Positions 57,235 through 64,000 of a stretch of 64,000 nucleotides of DNA are shown here, one piece after another (the first letter of the stretch is position 1; each line of letters starts with the position of its first letter). Under the pieces are notes generated by a model. That model was not told where the DNA came from, did not search any database, and worked only from the letters and a program-made list of their open reading frames with translations. This DNA comes from Clostridium bovifaecis (GTDB lineage: Bacteria > Bacillota > Clostridia > Clostridiales > Clostridiaceae), in the NCBI GenBank assembly GCA_009738435.1, contig CP046522.1, positions 713,249 to 777,248 on the forward strand, read 5' to 3'. The translations under genes and the position numbers were made by a program.

Positions 57235-57494
57235 AATTCTAGAGAAATATAGTGGCAGTTTCAAGTTTTAAAATGGGTTTTCTGTAGCACAATTTCAGTT
57301 GGCTTGATTGCGACGTAACTGATGAAGATGAAGATACGAACATTGCACCTTAAAAATTGAATAATGCAGTATTAAATAGTAATATGCTTGATGAATGCAT
57401 TTATAGTAGCTAGAATTAATGTGACCGAATTGATATAATTAGAAGTAAATGCTAAGATATCTTGATACAATTTACTTAGCTAGGAGGAGGAAAA
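57235..57494 (+). other. Leader of the acetyltransferase cassette
   Basis: No gene. It carries the inverted copy (57310-57325) of the 51868-51883 sequence. It also has a stretch AAAATTGAATAATGCAGTAT (57350-57369) similar to AAAATTGAATAATACGGTGT at 53335-53354, so related cassette leaders occur twice. Confidence 0.5.
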
Positions 57495-58040
57495 ATGAGT
57501 AAATCAGGACAAGTCAAATACACTACACATAAAGGAATAATAACTATAAGACATGCTGAAGTAAAAGACGCAGAGAAATTGATAAAACTCATTGAAAAAG
57601 TAGAGAAGGAAACTATTTTTTTATTAAGAGAGCCTGATGAAGTTATATTAACTGTTGAACAAGAAGAGAAATTTATTCAGAGTCAGTTGGATTCAGAAGT
57701 TGATTTAACGATTATTGCCGAAACTGATGCGAAGATAGTTGGAATATGTAGTTTGAATGGAAATACTCGAAGAAGAATAAGGCATTGTGCTAAATTTGGA
57801 ATAGCAATTGATATAGAATATTGTGGAATAGGTATTGGCAAGAAAATGATGGAAGCATGCATTAATTGGGCAAGAGAAAATCGTATATCGCGAATAACAC
57901 TTGAAGTAGACACTAATAACTTTGCAGCTATAAGTTTGTACATGAAACTAGGGTTTGAAATAGAAGGAACATTCAAGAATGATAAGTTATTACCTAATGG
58001 TAGTTATACAAATGGCTATGCAATGGCATTATTACTGTAG
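57495..58040 (+). CDS. GNAT-family N-acetyltransferase (cassette gene)
   Basis: A 181-residue acetyl-CoA-dependent transferase. The acetyl-CoA loop is IEYCGIGIGKKMMEAC (about residues 113-128), followed by ITLEVDTNNFAAISLYMKLG and a RimI-like ending. It belongs to the GNAT group that acetylates amino groups of small molecules or proteins; antibiotic or polyamine targets are possible but unproven. GGAGGAGG at 57482-57489 sets the start. It lies between two half attC sites, so it is probably a captured cassette. Confidence 0.88.
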   Translation: MSKSGQVKYTTHKGIITIRHAEVKDAEKLIKLIEKVEKETIFLLREPDEVILTVEQEEKFIQSQLDSEVDLTIIAETDAKIVGICSLNGNTRRRIRHCAKFGIAIDIEYCGIGIGKKMMEACINWARENRISRITLEVDTNNFAAISLYMKLGFEIEGTFKNDKLLPNGSYTNGYAMALLL

Positions 58041-58123
58041 TTTGTGCTTTTTAGAACGATAACGTATTCTCATTATAGTGTGAAGTACATTCAACGGATT
58101 GTAAAGGCTTAGCTCAAAGTTTA

Positions 58124-58153
58124 GTGGCTAAAGCAACAATGTACTCAAGTTCT
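58124..58153 (+). repeat. attC6, 5' half only, decayed
   Basis: AGTGGCTAAAGCAACAATGT followed by ACTCAAGTTC matches the 5' end of attC4, with seven bases of the half-site lost. The 3' half is absent. It marks the last trace of the cassette array. Confidence 0.6.
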
Positions 58154-58300
58154 CGAATATGTTACTTATTATGCTAATTCGGGAATAGAGGTCGCTATCT
58201 GCAGTGACACTAATGAAAGATGTTTAAATATGAAATTGTTTTAGAAAAGTTAGGGCATGTAAAATGATAAAATTAAATTTGTGAGATGAGGAGAATAGTT

Positions 58301-58582
58301 ATGTTAGAAAAAAAGAGATACACAAATGGTCAAGAAGTTTACACATATAATGAGAATAGACTCATTTACTATTATAAAAGTGGGAAGATAAAAGCAGAAG
58401 GCCCTTTTGAAAGCAACCAGATGGAAGGCGAATGGAGATTTTATAGGGAATCTGGACAATTATGTCAAATAGGGAATTTTCAGAATGGCAAGAAACACGG
58501 TACATGGATAAGACTTAATAAAGAAAATCAACAGGAATATAATGAAGAATTCATAGATGGAAAAATAGTTAAAGCAAAATAG
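58301..58582 (+). CDS. MORN-repeat protein, 93 aa
   Basis: Two to three MORN-type units are visible: YYYKSGKIKAEGPFESNQME, then GEWRFYRESGQLCQIGNFQN and GKKHGTWIRLNKENQQ, each about 22 residues, forming a small beta-ribbon. There is no signal peptide. MORN_2 proteins of this size may act in toxin immunity or scaffolding, but nothing here tests that. AGGAG before ATG 58301 favours it over the in-frame 58286. Confidence 0.75.
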   Translation: MLEKKRYTNGQEVYTYNENRLIYYYKSGKIKAEGPFESNQMEGEWRFYRESGQLCQIGNFQNGKKHGTWIRLNKENQQEYNEEFIDGKIVKAK

Positions 58583-58773
58583 TACGGAATATTCTTGTAT
58601 TATGTAATCATTGAAAAACTGCAGTTCAACTTACAAAAAGAGATTATAAAATAAAAAACTAAAAATTACAGAATGATAGAAATTATAAGGTTGTATATTC
58701 AACAGCATTAATTATTTAATAAAAAGTGAGGAATAAAGCATGTCACCAATTTAACGTTATCTACAATTACTTA

Positions 58774-58812
58774 TTATTAATTCTTGCAAAAAATTTAATT
58801 TTGCAGGTTTTT
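58774..58812 (+). terminator. Terminator ahead of the MFS gene
   Basis: CTTGCAAAA pairs with TTTTGCAGG, followed by TTTTTT. It may insulate the MFS gene or act as a leader attenuator. Confidence 0.65.
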
Positions 58813-58840
58813 TAGTGTGCAATTTTGGAGGTGCGTTAAA

Positions 58841-59992
58841 TTGAAAAAAAGTAACAATATCTATCTAATGTATATTATAGCATTTCTGCAGGGCTTTGTA
58901 TTTTATGGTTCGGTGGCAACTTTATATAGACAAAGCAGAGGAATTTCAATTAATGAGATTTTCATTCTTGAATCTGTTTTTATGATTTTAATGATTTTAT
59001 TTGAAATACCTTGGGGGCATTTTGCAGATAAGTTGGGATATAAGAAAACACTAGTTGTCTCTAATATCTTATTTCTGCTTTCAAAGGTGATTTTCTATAA
59101 ATCTAATTCTTTTCTTATGTTCTTTCTGGAAGCTGTAATAGCAGCTTTAGCCATATCAGGTATTTCCGGGTGTGATACGGCACTTATTTATTCTTCTATA
59201 AATAAAGAGGAAAGTGAAAAAACTTTTGGGAGGTATAATGCTTTTACTACGGCAGGACTTTTATTAGCCTCCTTACTTTCTGGGGTAATTATTTCAAAAT
59301 CCATGGATTTTGCAGCGCTTTTAACTATAGTTCCTTATATTATAGCAGCTTTATTAACCTTATTTATTGAGGAAGTAAAGGTTAATTTTGAAGAAAAAGT
59401 AAGTATAAGAAGTAGTATAAAAAATGCCTTAAGCAATAGGAATATGGTGATATTTGTCTTATCCATTTCGATCATAAATGAAGTAACTCATGCAATAAGT
59501 GTATTCTTAAATCAACCTCAGTATGTAAAAGGTGGTATAAATATAAGATATTTCGGGCTTATTATGACTGCAATGCAGATTATTTCTTTGATTTCCGTCA
59601 AGGCATATAAATTAACCAGAAGGTATGGAACGTACAAGGTTATAAAGAACTTGCTTGGAATAATTGCTTTAAGCAGCTTATTGCTCAGTTATACCTCAAG
59701 TGGGATATTAAGTGTGATTTTTATAGCTCTTATAAATGCTAGTTTTGCCATGATCAATCCTATATCAATGGATATACAAAATAAATCTATAGTCACTAGT
59801 GATAGGGCTAGTATATTGTCCATATACGCTATGGTTGGAAATCTTTCTTCAGCTCTTGTGAACTTTTCATTAGGAAAAGTTGCACAGTCTTCTATAGAGC
59901 ATGCCTTTGTATATTGCGGAATCATTTCAATAGCATCATTAATCGTTATAACTGCATACTTTAAGAAAGTTGCGGAGCAACTTTCTTCTTAA
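58841..59992 (+). CDS. MFS transporter
   Basis: A 383-residue major facilitator with 12 hydrophobic segments. The loop 2-3 signature is GHFADKLGYKKT (about residues 55-66). The rest resembles drug-exporter or sugar-efflux groups that act alone. TTG 58841 after TTGGAGGTG is chosen; a longer reading from 58817 runs through the ribosome site. Substrate unknown. Downstream lies a GATTAG repeat block. Confidence 0.86.
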   Translation: MKKSNNIYLMYIIAFLQGFVFYGSVATLYRQSRGISINEIFILESVFMILMILFEIPWGHFADKLGYKKTLVVSNILFLLSKVIFYKSNSFLMFFLEAVIAALAISGISGCDTALIYSSINKEESEKTFGRYNAFTTAGLLLASLLSGVIISKSMDFAALLTIVPYIIAALLTLFIEEVKVNFEEKVSIRSSIKNALSNRNMVIFVLSISIINEVTHAISVFLNQPQYVKGGINIRYFGLIMTAMQIISLISVKAYKLTRRYGTYKVIKNLLGIIALSSLLLSYTSSGILSVIFIALINASFAMINPISMDIQNKSIVTSDRASILSIYAMVGNLSSALVNFSLGKVAQSSIEHAFVYCGIISIASLIVITAYFKKVAEQLSS

Positions 59993-60075
59993 TCACTAAT
60001 CACTAGTCGCTATTGGATAAATCAATGATTCAAATGTTAGCGATTAGGGATTAGAGACTAGCGATTGCTTCTAGA
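59993..60075. repeat. Dispersed GATTAG/CTAATC repeat, paired copies
   Basis: CACTAATCACTAGTCGCTAT at 59996 and AGCGATTAGGGATTAGAGAC, then TAGCGATTGC, near 60038-60066, are opposite-strand versions of the same unit, separated by about 30 bases, so they can form a hairpin. Copies occur in the rrn spacer (about 690-760) and before hemB (about 26930). Confidence 0.7.
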
Positions 60076-60225
60076 GCTGCGTCGCAAAATATTTCTAGTT
60101 CGACTATAATTGTGATAATTAATTTGTGACATAATTAAAGATTATACATCATATTATGATATGTGAGAAACATCATCTAAGGTGAAAGATGGAATAGGAA
60201 GTTTCTGAATAAAGGAGGGAAGTCT

Positions 60226-60501
60226 ATGAGTAAAAGGGATGAGATATTGTCTATGTTCGACAAGGAAATTTCAGTACAAGATGTGATCAAAAGAGGGTAT
60301 AATTCAAGCTATGTAAAAAGACTATTTAGAGAGTATATTACGGATAGAGATAGAACCGTGATACAAACACTTAGTGAAAACAATAAAATAGAAAATGATT
60401 TAGACAATGCCGAAAAATTTATAGAACTTCTTAGAAAAAACATAGATTTAGTAAAGGGTGTAGATATTGAAATTAAGGTAGTATTTAATACTAGCAAGTA
60501 G
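60226..60501 (+). CDS. Hypothetical protein, 91 aa
   Basis: Unrecognised. The N-terminal half looks like a short helix-turn-helix (KEISVQDVIKRGYNSSYVKR, residues 13-32) and the C-terminal half is a coiled-coil helix (NNKIENDLDNAEKFIELL) ending in a strand. AAAGGAGGGAAG gives a strong ribosome site. It may be a small DNA-binding protein, but that is a guess from the pattern alone. Confidence 0.6.
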   Translation: MSKRDEILSMFDKEISVQDVIKRGYNSSYVKRLFREYITDRDRTVIQTLSENNKIENDLDNAEKFIELLRKNIDLVKGVDIEIKVVFNTSK

Positions 60502-60581
60502 TGTTTGTGTTAGGCCTCCGGGAGCAGTTCCTAGAGGCCTTATGCTTTTGTAAATGATTATAGTTAAAGTGACAGGTATAA

Positions 60582-60610
60582 TTGACAATATTACAAATAT
60601 AGCATAGGAT
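60582..60610 (+). promoter_or_regulatory. Probable promoter of natAB
   Basis: TTGACA (60582-60587), 17-bp spacer, TAGGAT (60605-60610). Confidence 0.5.
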
Positions 60611-60717
60611 GGAAATGTGAAGAGGGCGGAAGGCAATAAGCCTTATTGAAAGAGGAGACTATTAACTAAAGCCAAATAAATATAGCAATGGATATATAGA
60701 GAGTTAGGAGGGGTAAA

Positions 60718-61446
60718 ATGATAGAAGTTATAAACCTTACAAAGAGGTTTAAAAAAGTTCAAGCTGTTGATCATATAAGTTTTTCTGTGAATAAGGGAGA
60801 GATTGTAGGACTCCTAGGAGAAAATGGTGCAGGTAAAACTACTACCCTTAGAATGATAGCTACTATGTTAAAGGCAAGCGATGGAGAGTGCAAAGTATCA
60901 GGGTACAGCGTGAAAAGCGAACCTAACAAGGTAAGAGGAGAAATAGGTATTTTATTCGGTGGAGAAGTAGGACTTTATGATAGGCTTACAGCAAGAGAAA
61001 ATATAATGTATTTTGCAAAGCTAAATGGAATGAAAGATGAGGATGCGAAAAGGAGTATAGAATATTTAATAAAAATGCTTCAGATGGAAGAATTCATAGA
61101 TAGGAAGGTTGGAAAATTTTCAAGAGGCATGAAGCAAAAGGTAGCTATAGCAAGGTCCATAGTTCATGAACCTACCGTAATGCTTTTCGATGAACCAACT
61201 ATAGGGCTTGATGTAAGTGCAAGCAAAATTGTTCAGGATTTCATCTTGAAGTGTAAAAAAGATGACAAAGCAATAATATTTTCAAGCCACAGCATGAATG
61301 AAGTAGAGAAGCTGTGTGATAGAATAATCATAATCCATAAAGGAAGACTTATAGAAGAAGGTACTGTAGAAGGGCTAAAGGCTAAATATAATAATGAAGA
61401 TATGGAAGAAATTTTTATGAGCTTAGTAGGTGATAATTATGAATAA
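60718..61446 (+). CDS. natA: ABC transporter ATP-binding protein, NatA-like
   Basis: A 242-residue nucleotide-binding subunit: Walker A GENGAGKTTT (residues 37-46), Q-loop region GILFGGEVGLYDR, signature FSRGMKQKVA, Walker B VMLFDEPTIGLD, and switch His in SSHSMNEV. By sequence and by its partner it matches NatA, the ATPase of the Na+-extruding NatAB pump. GGAGGGG at 60708-60714 sets the start. It overlaps natB by eight bases. Confidence 0.9.
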   Translation: MIEVINLTKRFKKVQAVDHISFSVNKGEIVGLLGENGAGKTTTLRMIATMLKASDGECKVSGYSVKSEPNKVRGEIGILFGGEVGLYDRLTARENIMYFAKLNGMKDEDAKRSIEYLIKMLQMEEFIDRKVGKFSRGMKQKVAIARSIVHEPTVMLFDEPTIGLDVSASKIVQDFILKCKKDDKAIIFSSHSMNEVEKLCDRIIIIHKGRLIEEGTVEGLKAKYNNEDMEEIFMSLVGDNYE

Positions 61447-62635
61447 TTCCGCAAGTATAGTATTTAAAAAAGAATTAAAAGATCTATTAAGAGATAGGAA
61501 AACTTTTTTAGTTAGTATAATAATACCATTAATACTTTTCCCACTAATATTCTTTGCTATAGGAAAAGCAGAATCAAGTAATGAAAAAAGTATTGAAGAA
61601 AACTTTAGAATCTCCATAAAAGGGGGAGAAGGCTCTCAGTTTCTTAATTTTATAAAACAAGACAACAAAATAAAGATTTTAGATTCAAGCAATCTAGAAG
61701 AAGATGTTAAAGACGGAAAGTTGCTGCTAGCACTAGAGGTTCCAGAAGATGTAGATGAATTAATAAAAAATGAGAAACAGGCAGCTATAAATATAATATA
61801 TGATAACTCAAGTCAACAATCTATAATGGCTCAAGAAATGATAGAAAATTATATTGAAGGGTATAGCAAACAAATAGTAGCTACAAGGTTAGAAAAGAGG
61901 GGAATGGATTCTTCATTACTAACACCGATAAAAATAGATTATAGAACAACTTCAAAAGAAGATGAGGGTTTTGGAAAGATGATCCTTTCAATGTTAGTGC
62001 CAATGCTCCTTGTATTGTATAGCGTAACAGGGCCTATGGGACCAGCAGTTGATTTAGGTGCAGGAGAGAAGGAAAGAGGGACTTTGGAACCTCTTTTAAC
62101 TACTCAGGCAGGAAGAATGTCTCTTCTATGGGGAAAGTTTGGAGCAATAGCTGTAATAGGATTTTTAACTACGTTAGCTTCCATAGCAGGCATTGTAATA
62201 GTTTTATATAAAGGTGGGGCTTATACTGGAGGTATGAACGTAAAGGCAGATAGTCTTTTGAGTATGGGACTTAAAGGGATTGTTCTAATATTTTTTATGG
62301 TAATACTTTTAAATCTAGTTTTTGCATCTTTAGAGCTATCTATAAGTATATATGCAAGATCTTTTAAGGAGGCTCAAACCTATCTTGCACCTCTTAATAT
62401 AATAGCTTTGGTGCCTGTTTATACAACCTATATGCTGGATGCTAGAAATATTGACACATATTATTTTCATATACCAATTTCAAATGCAGTATGCCTTATA
62501 AAAGAATTTTTAGCAGGAGTTCTTAATACAAACCATATACTAATAACCTTTGGGTGGATAATAGTATATATAGCTGCAGCTATATTATTTGCAAGATATA
62601 TGTTCAGCAAAGAAGAAGTTATATTTAGAACCTAA
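61439..62635 (+). CDS. natB: ABC transporter permease, NatB-like
   Basis: A 398-residue permease. One N-terminal helix (KTFLVSIIIPLILFPLIFF) is followed by an extracytoplasmic domain of about 150 residues, then five or six helices with the family stretch GAGEKERGTLEPLLTTQAGR between the second and third. That is the ABC-2/NatB layout. It exports Na+ or another small cation or drug together with NatA. ATG 61439 follows AGGTGA inside the end of natA. Confidence 0.9.
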   Translation: MNNSASIVFKKELKDLLRDRKTFLVSIIIPLILFPLIFFAIGKAESSNEKSIEENFRISIKGGEGSQFLNFIKQDNKIKILDSSNLEEDVKDGKLLLALEVPEDVDELIKNEKQAAINIIYDNSSQQSIMAQEMIENYIEGYSKQIVATRLEKRGMDSSLLTPIKIDYRTTSKEDEGFGKMILSMLVPMLLVLYSVTGPMGPAVDLGAGEKERGTLEPLLTTQAGRMSLLWGKFGAIAVIGFLTTLASIAGIVIVLYKGGAYTGGMNVKADSLLSMGLKGIVLIFFMVILLNLVFASLELSISIYARSFKEAQTYLAPLNIIALVPVYTTYMLDARNIDTYYFHIPISNAVCLIKEFLAGVLNTNHILITFGWIIVYIAAAILFARYMFSKEEVIFRT

Positions 62636-62639
62636 CGCA

Positions 62640-62723
62640 GCCTTGTATTGGAAATGAAAAGTTAGAGGTTAGAGAGGTAGAAGTTGAAGAAAGTATAAAG
62701 CTTAAAATAGAGAAGTAAAGGCA
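62640..62723 (+). repeat. Purine-rich intergenic repeat
   Basis: GTTAGAGGTTAGAGAGGTAG and AAGTTGAAGAAAG units resemble the purine-rich repeat before hemB. No gene. Confidence 0.45.
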
Positions 62724-62772
62724 ATATAGATACTGAATTAGATAAAGCTTAATTCAGTATCTATATTTTTTT
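62724..62772 (+). terminator. Terminator of natAB
   Basis: A 17-bp palindrome (62724-62740 with 62750-62766; ATACTGAATTA core) followed by seven T. Confidence 0.92.
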
Positions 62773-62932
62773 ATAACGTAAAAGTTTACTTAAAAATATA
62801 ATAAATTTTTAACATTAAGGAATTAAAATGCTTTTTATTAAATAATATAGTAATACATAATCACATGAAAATATGGTAAAGAACCAAGAGGAAAGTTAGA
62901 AAATTTACGAGAAATAAAATTTTCAGAATATA

Positions 62933-62982
62933 TTGACTTTAGAGTAAAAATTTAGTAAATTATTATTGTGAAAACGTTTTAC
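62933..62982 (+). promoter_or_regulatory. Promoter and cre (CcpA) site of mglB
   Basis: TTGACT (62933-62938), 17-bp spacer, TAAATT (62956-62961). TGAAAACGTTTTAC (62969-62982) is a near-palindrome matching 12 of 14 positions of the CcpA cre consensus, placed at the expected start of transcription, where CcpA represses. Carbon catabolite repression of sugar uptake is the natural reading. Confidence 0.65.
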
Positions 62983-63016
62983 TTACATTATTAAAATATA
63001 TAAGGGGGATTTTAGT

Positions 63017-64000
63017 ATGAGTAAGAAAAAGTTATTATCATTATTAGCTGTGTGTGCATTGACATTCTCATTGACAGCATGCGGTGGATCAAAGGAGACA
63101 GGCACTGGAACTACTGCAGGTAATTCAAAACAAACAACAACTGATACATCAAAAGATACAGCAAAAGCAGAAAAGCCAAAGGTTGGTGTTACAATTTACA
63201 AATTTGATGACAACTTTATGTCTTTTGTGCGTAGAGCAATTGAAACCACTGCAAAAGATAAAGCAGAATTAATTTTAAACGACTCTCAAAACAGCCAAGC
63301 TACTCAGAATGAGCAAGTAGATATGATGATTTCTAAGGGTGCTAAGGTTTTAGCTATTAACCTAGTCGATCCACAAGCTGCACCATCTATTATCTCTAAA
63401 GCACAAGCTGCAAAATTACCAGTAGTATTTTTTAATAAAGAACCAAGTGCAGAAGCAATGAAGAGCTACGATAAAACTTGGTATGTAGGAACTACTTCTG
63501 CTGAATCAGGAATTATTCAAGGTAAGATAGTTGCTGATAGTTGGAAAGCTAACGCCAAATTCGATAAAAATAAAGATGGAAAAATTCAATATGTATTGTT
63601 AAAAGGTGAACCTGGACATCCAGACGCTGAGGCTCGTACAAAATATGTTATAGATGAAGTTGTAAAACAAGGAATACAAGTTGAACAATTAGAGCTTCAA
63701 ACAGGAATGTGGGATACTGTAAAAGGTAAGGACTTAATGGATGCATGGTTAGCAAAACATGGAGATAAAATTGAATATGTAATAGCTAATAACGATGCTA
63801 TGGCATTAGGTGCTGTACAATCGTTAAAGGCTGCTGGATACTTTGCTAATGATAAGTTCATGCCTGTTGTAGGTGTAGACGCAATTCCAGATGCTTTAGA
63901 GCAAATTAAGAGTGGAATGATGGTAGGTACAGTACTTAACGATGCTAAGAACCAAGGTAAGGCTACAGTAGATTTATCTATAAATGCTGCATTAGGGAAA
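63017..64000 (+). CDS. mglB: Galactose/methyl-galactoside ABC transporter substrate-binding lipoprotein (partial, runs off window)
   Basis: 328 codons are visible and the frame is still open at 64000. The lipobox LTACGG (Cys at residue 22) follows a signal peptide ([13 protein letters not shown]) and a Thr/Ser-rich linker. The mature domain is a periplasmic-binding-protein type I fold: [20 protein letters not shown] at its start, [24 protein letters not shown], and [14 protein letters not shown], matching MglB. It delivers galactose or glucose to an MglAC transporter presumably encoded beyond the window. AAGGGGGAT sets the start. Confidence 0.95.
   Translation, partial: MSKKKLLSLLAVCALTFSLTACGGSKETGTGTTAGNSKQTTTDTSKDTAKAEKPKVGVTIYKFDDNFMSFVRRAIETTAKDKAELILNDSQNSQATQNEQVDMMISKGAKVLAINLVDPQAAPSIISKAQAAKLPVVFFNKEPSAEAMKSYDKTWYVGTTSAESGIIQGKIVADSWKANAKFDKNKDGKIQYVLLKGEPGHPDAEARTKYVIDEVVKQGIQVEQLELQTGMWDTVKGKDLMDAWLAKHGDKIEYVIANNDAMALGAVQSLKAAGYFANDKFMPVVGVDAIPDALEQIKSGMMVGTVLNDAKNQGKATVDLSINAALGK

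Noticed and set aside
60505..60545. AGGCCTC ... GAGGCCT hairpin as a riboswitch
   Set aside because: It is a simple stem-loop without conserved aptamer motifs and no clear downstream platform.
63084..63272. Frame rich in Gln and Lys inside mglB
   Set aside because: It is a shadow in another frame of the mglB linker and first domain.

Overview
The window is AT-rich and carries clostridial hallmarks: a GerA-type spore-germination operon, PFL, two glycyl-radical enzyme systems, rubrerythrin, a T-box on proS, and strong AGGAGG ribosome sites. It reads as a chromosomal segment of a spore-forming anaerobe, most likely Clostridium sensu stricto. Many conserved genes (mocR, hemA, hemL, three ger genes, yjjI, ogt, vanS) carry single-base frameshifts or isolated stops, often in homopolymers. 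This may be draft-sequence error, real decay, or both; such genes are annotated at their full apparent extent.

Layout. 1-986: end of an rrn operon (23S 3' end, 5S, terminator), followed at the terminator by a gutted group II intron (988-1709). 1.9-8.2 kb: ddl with a MocR regulator, a D-2-hydroxyacid dehydrogenase, a DMT exporter and an aldo-keto reductase. 8.4-13.2 kb: a MarR regulator, two OsmC proteins with matching promoters, a dihydrolipoamide dehydrogenase with two lipoyl domains, and lipoate ligase; together they look like a self-contained lipoyl-dependent thiol peroxidase system. 13.6-16.9 kb: Na+/H+ antiporter and a Fur-boxed Nramp transporter. 16.9-20.4 kb (minus): pflB-pflA behind a purine riboswitch. 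20.6-29.2 kb: siroheme-type sulfite reductase and the whole glutamate-to-siroheme pathway (hemA, cbiK, sirC-like, hemC, cobA-hemD, hemB, hemL). 29.3-34.1 kb (minus): ger operon with duplicated gerC. 34.8-37.1 kb (minus): YjjI/YjjW glycyl-radical pair. 38.2-46.3 kb: mnmM, preQ1 riboswitch plus queT, rubrerythrin, ogt, HAD phosphatase, vanY-vanR-vanS and T-box-proS.

46.5-58.2 kb is accessory DNA and the most unusual part. A broken tyrosine recombinase is followed by an attI-like junction and a row of gene cassettes separated by 110-220 nt attC-like cruciforms. At each step the 3' half-site of one attC is the reverse complement of the 5' half-site of the next, which is the signature of integron cassettes recombined at G^TT. 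Integrons are, to my knowledge, rare in Firmicutes. Cassettes carry a DUF-like fragment, a SurA-like lipoprotein, small membrane proteins, a methyltransferase and a GNAT acetyltransferase. The distal part was invaded or eroded by IS91-like, IS3-family and Tn554-like elements. 58.3-64 kb: MORN protein, MFS transporter, NatAB ABC transporter and a cre-controlled galactose-binding lipoprotein (mglB) running off the end.
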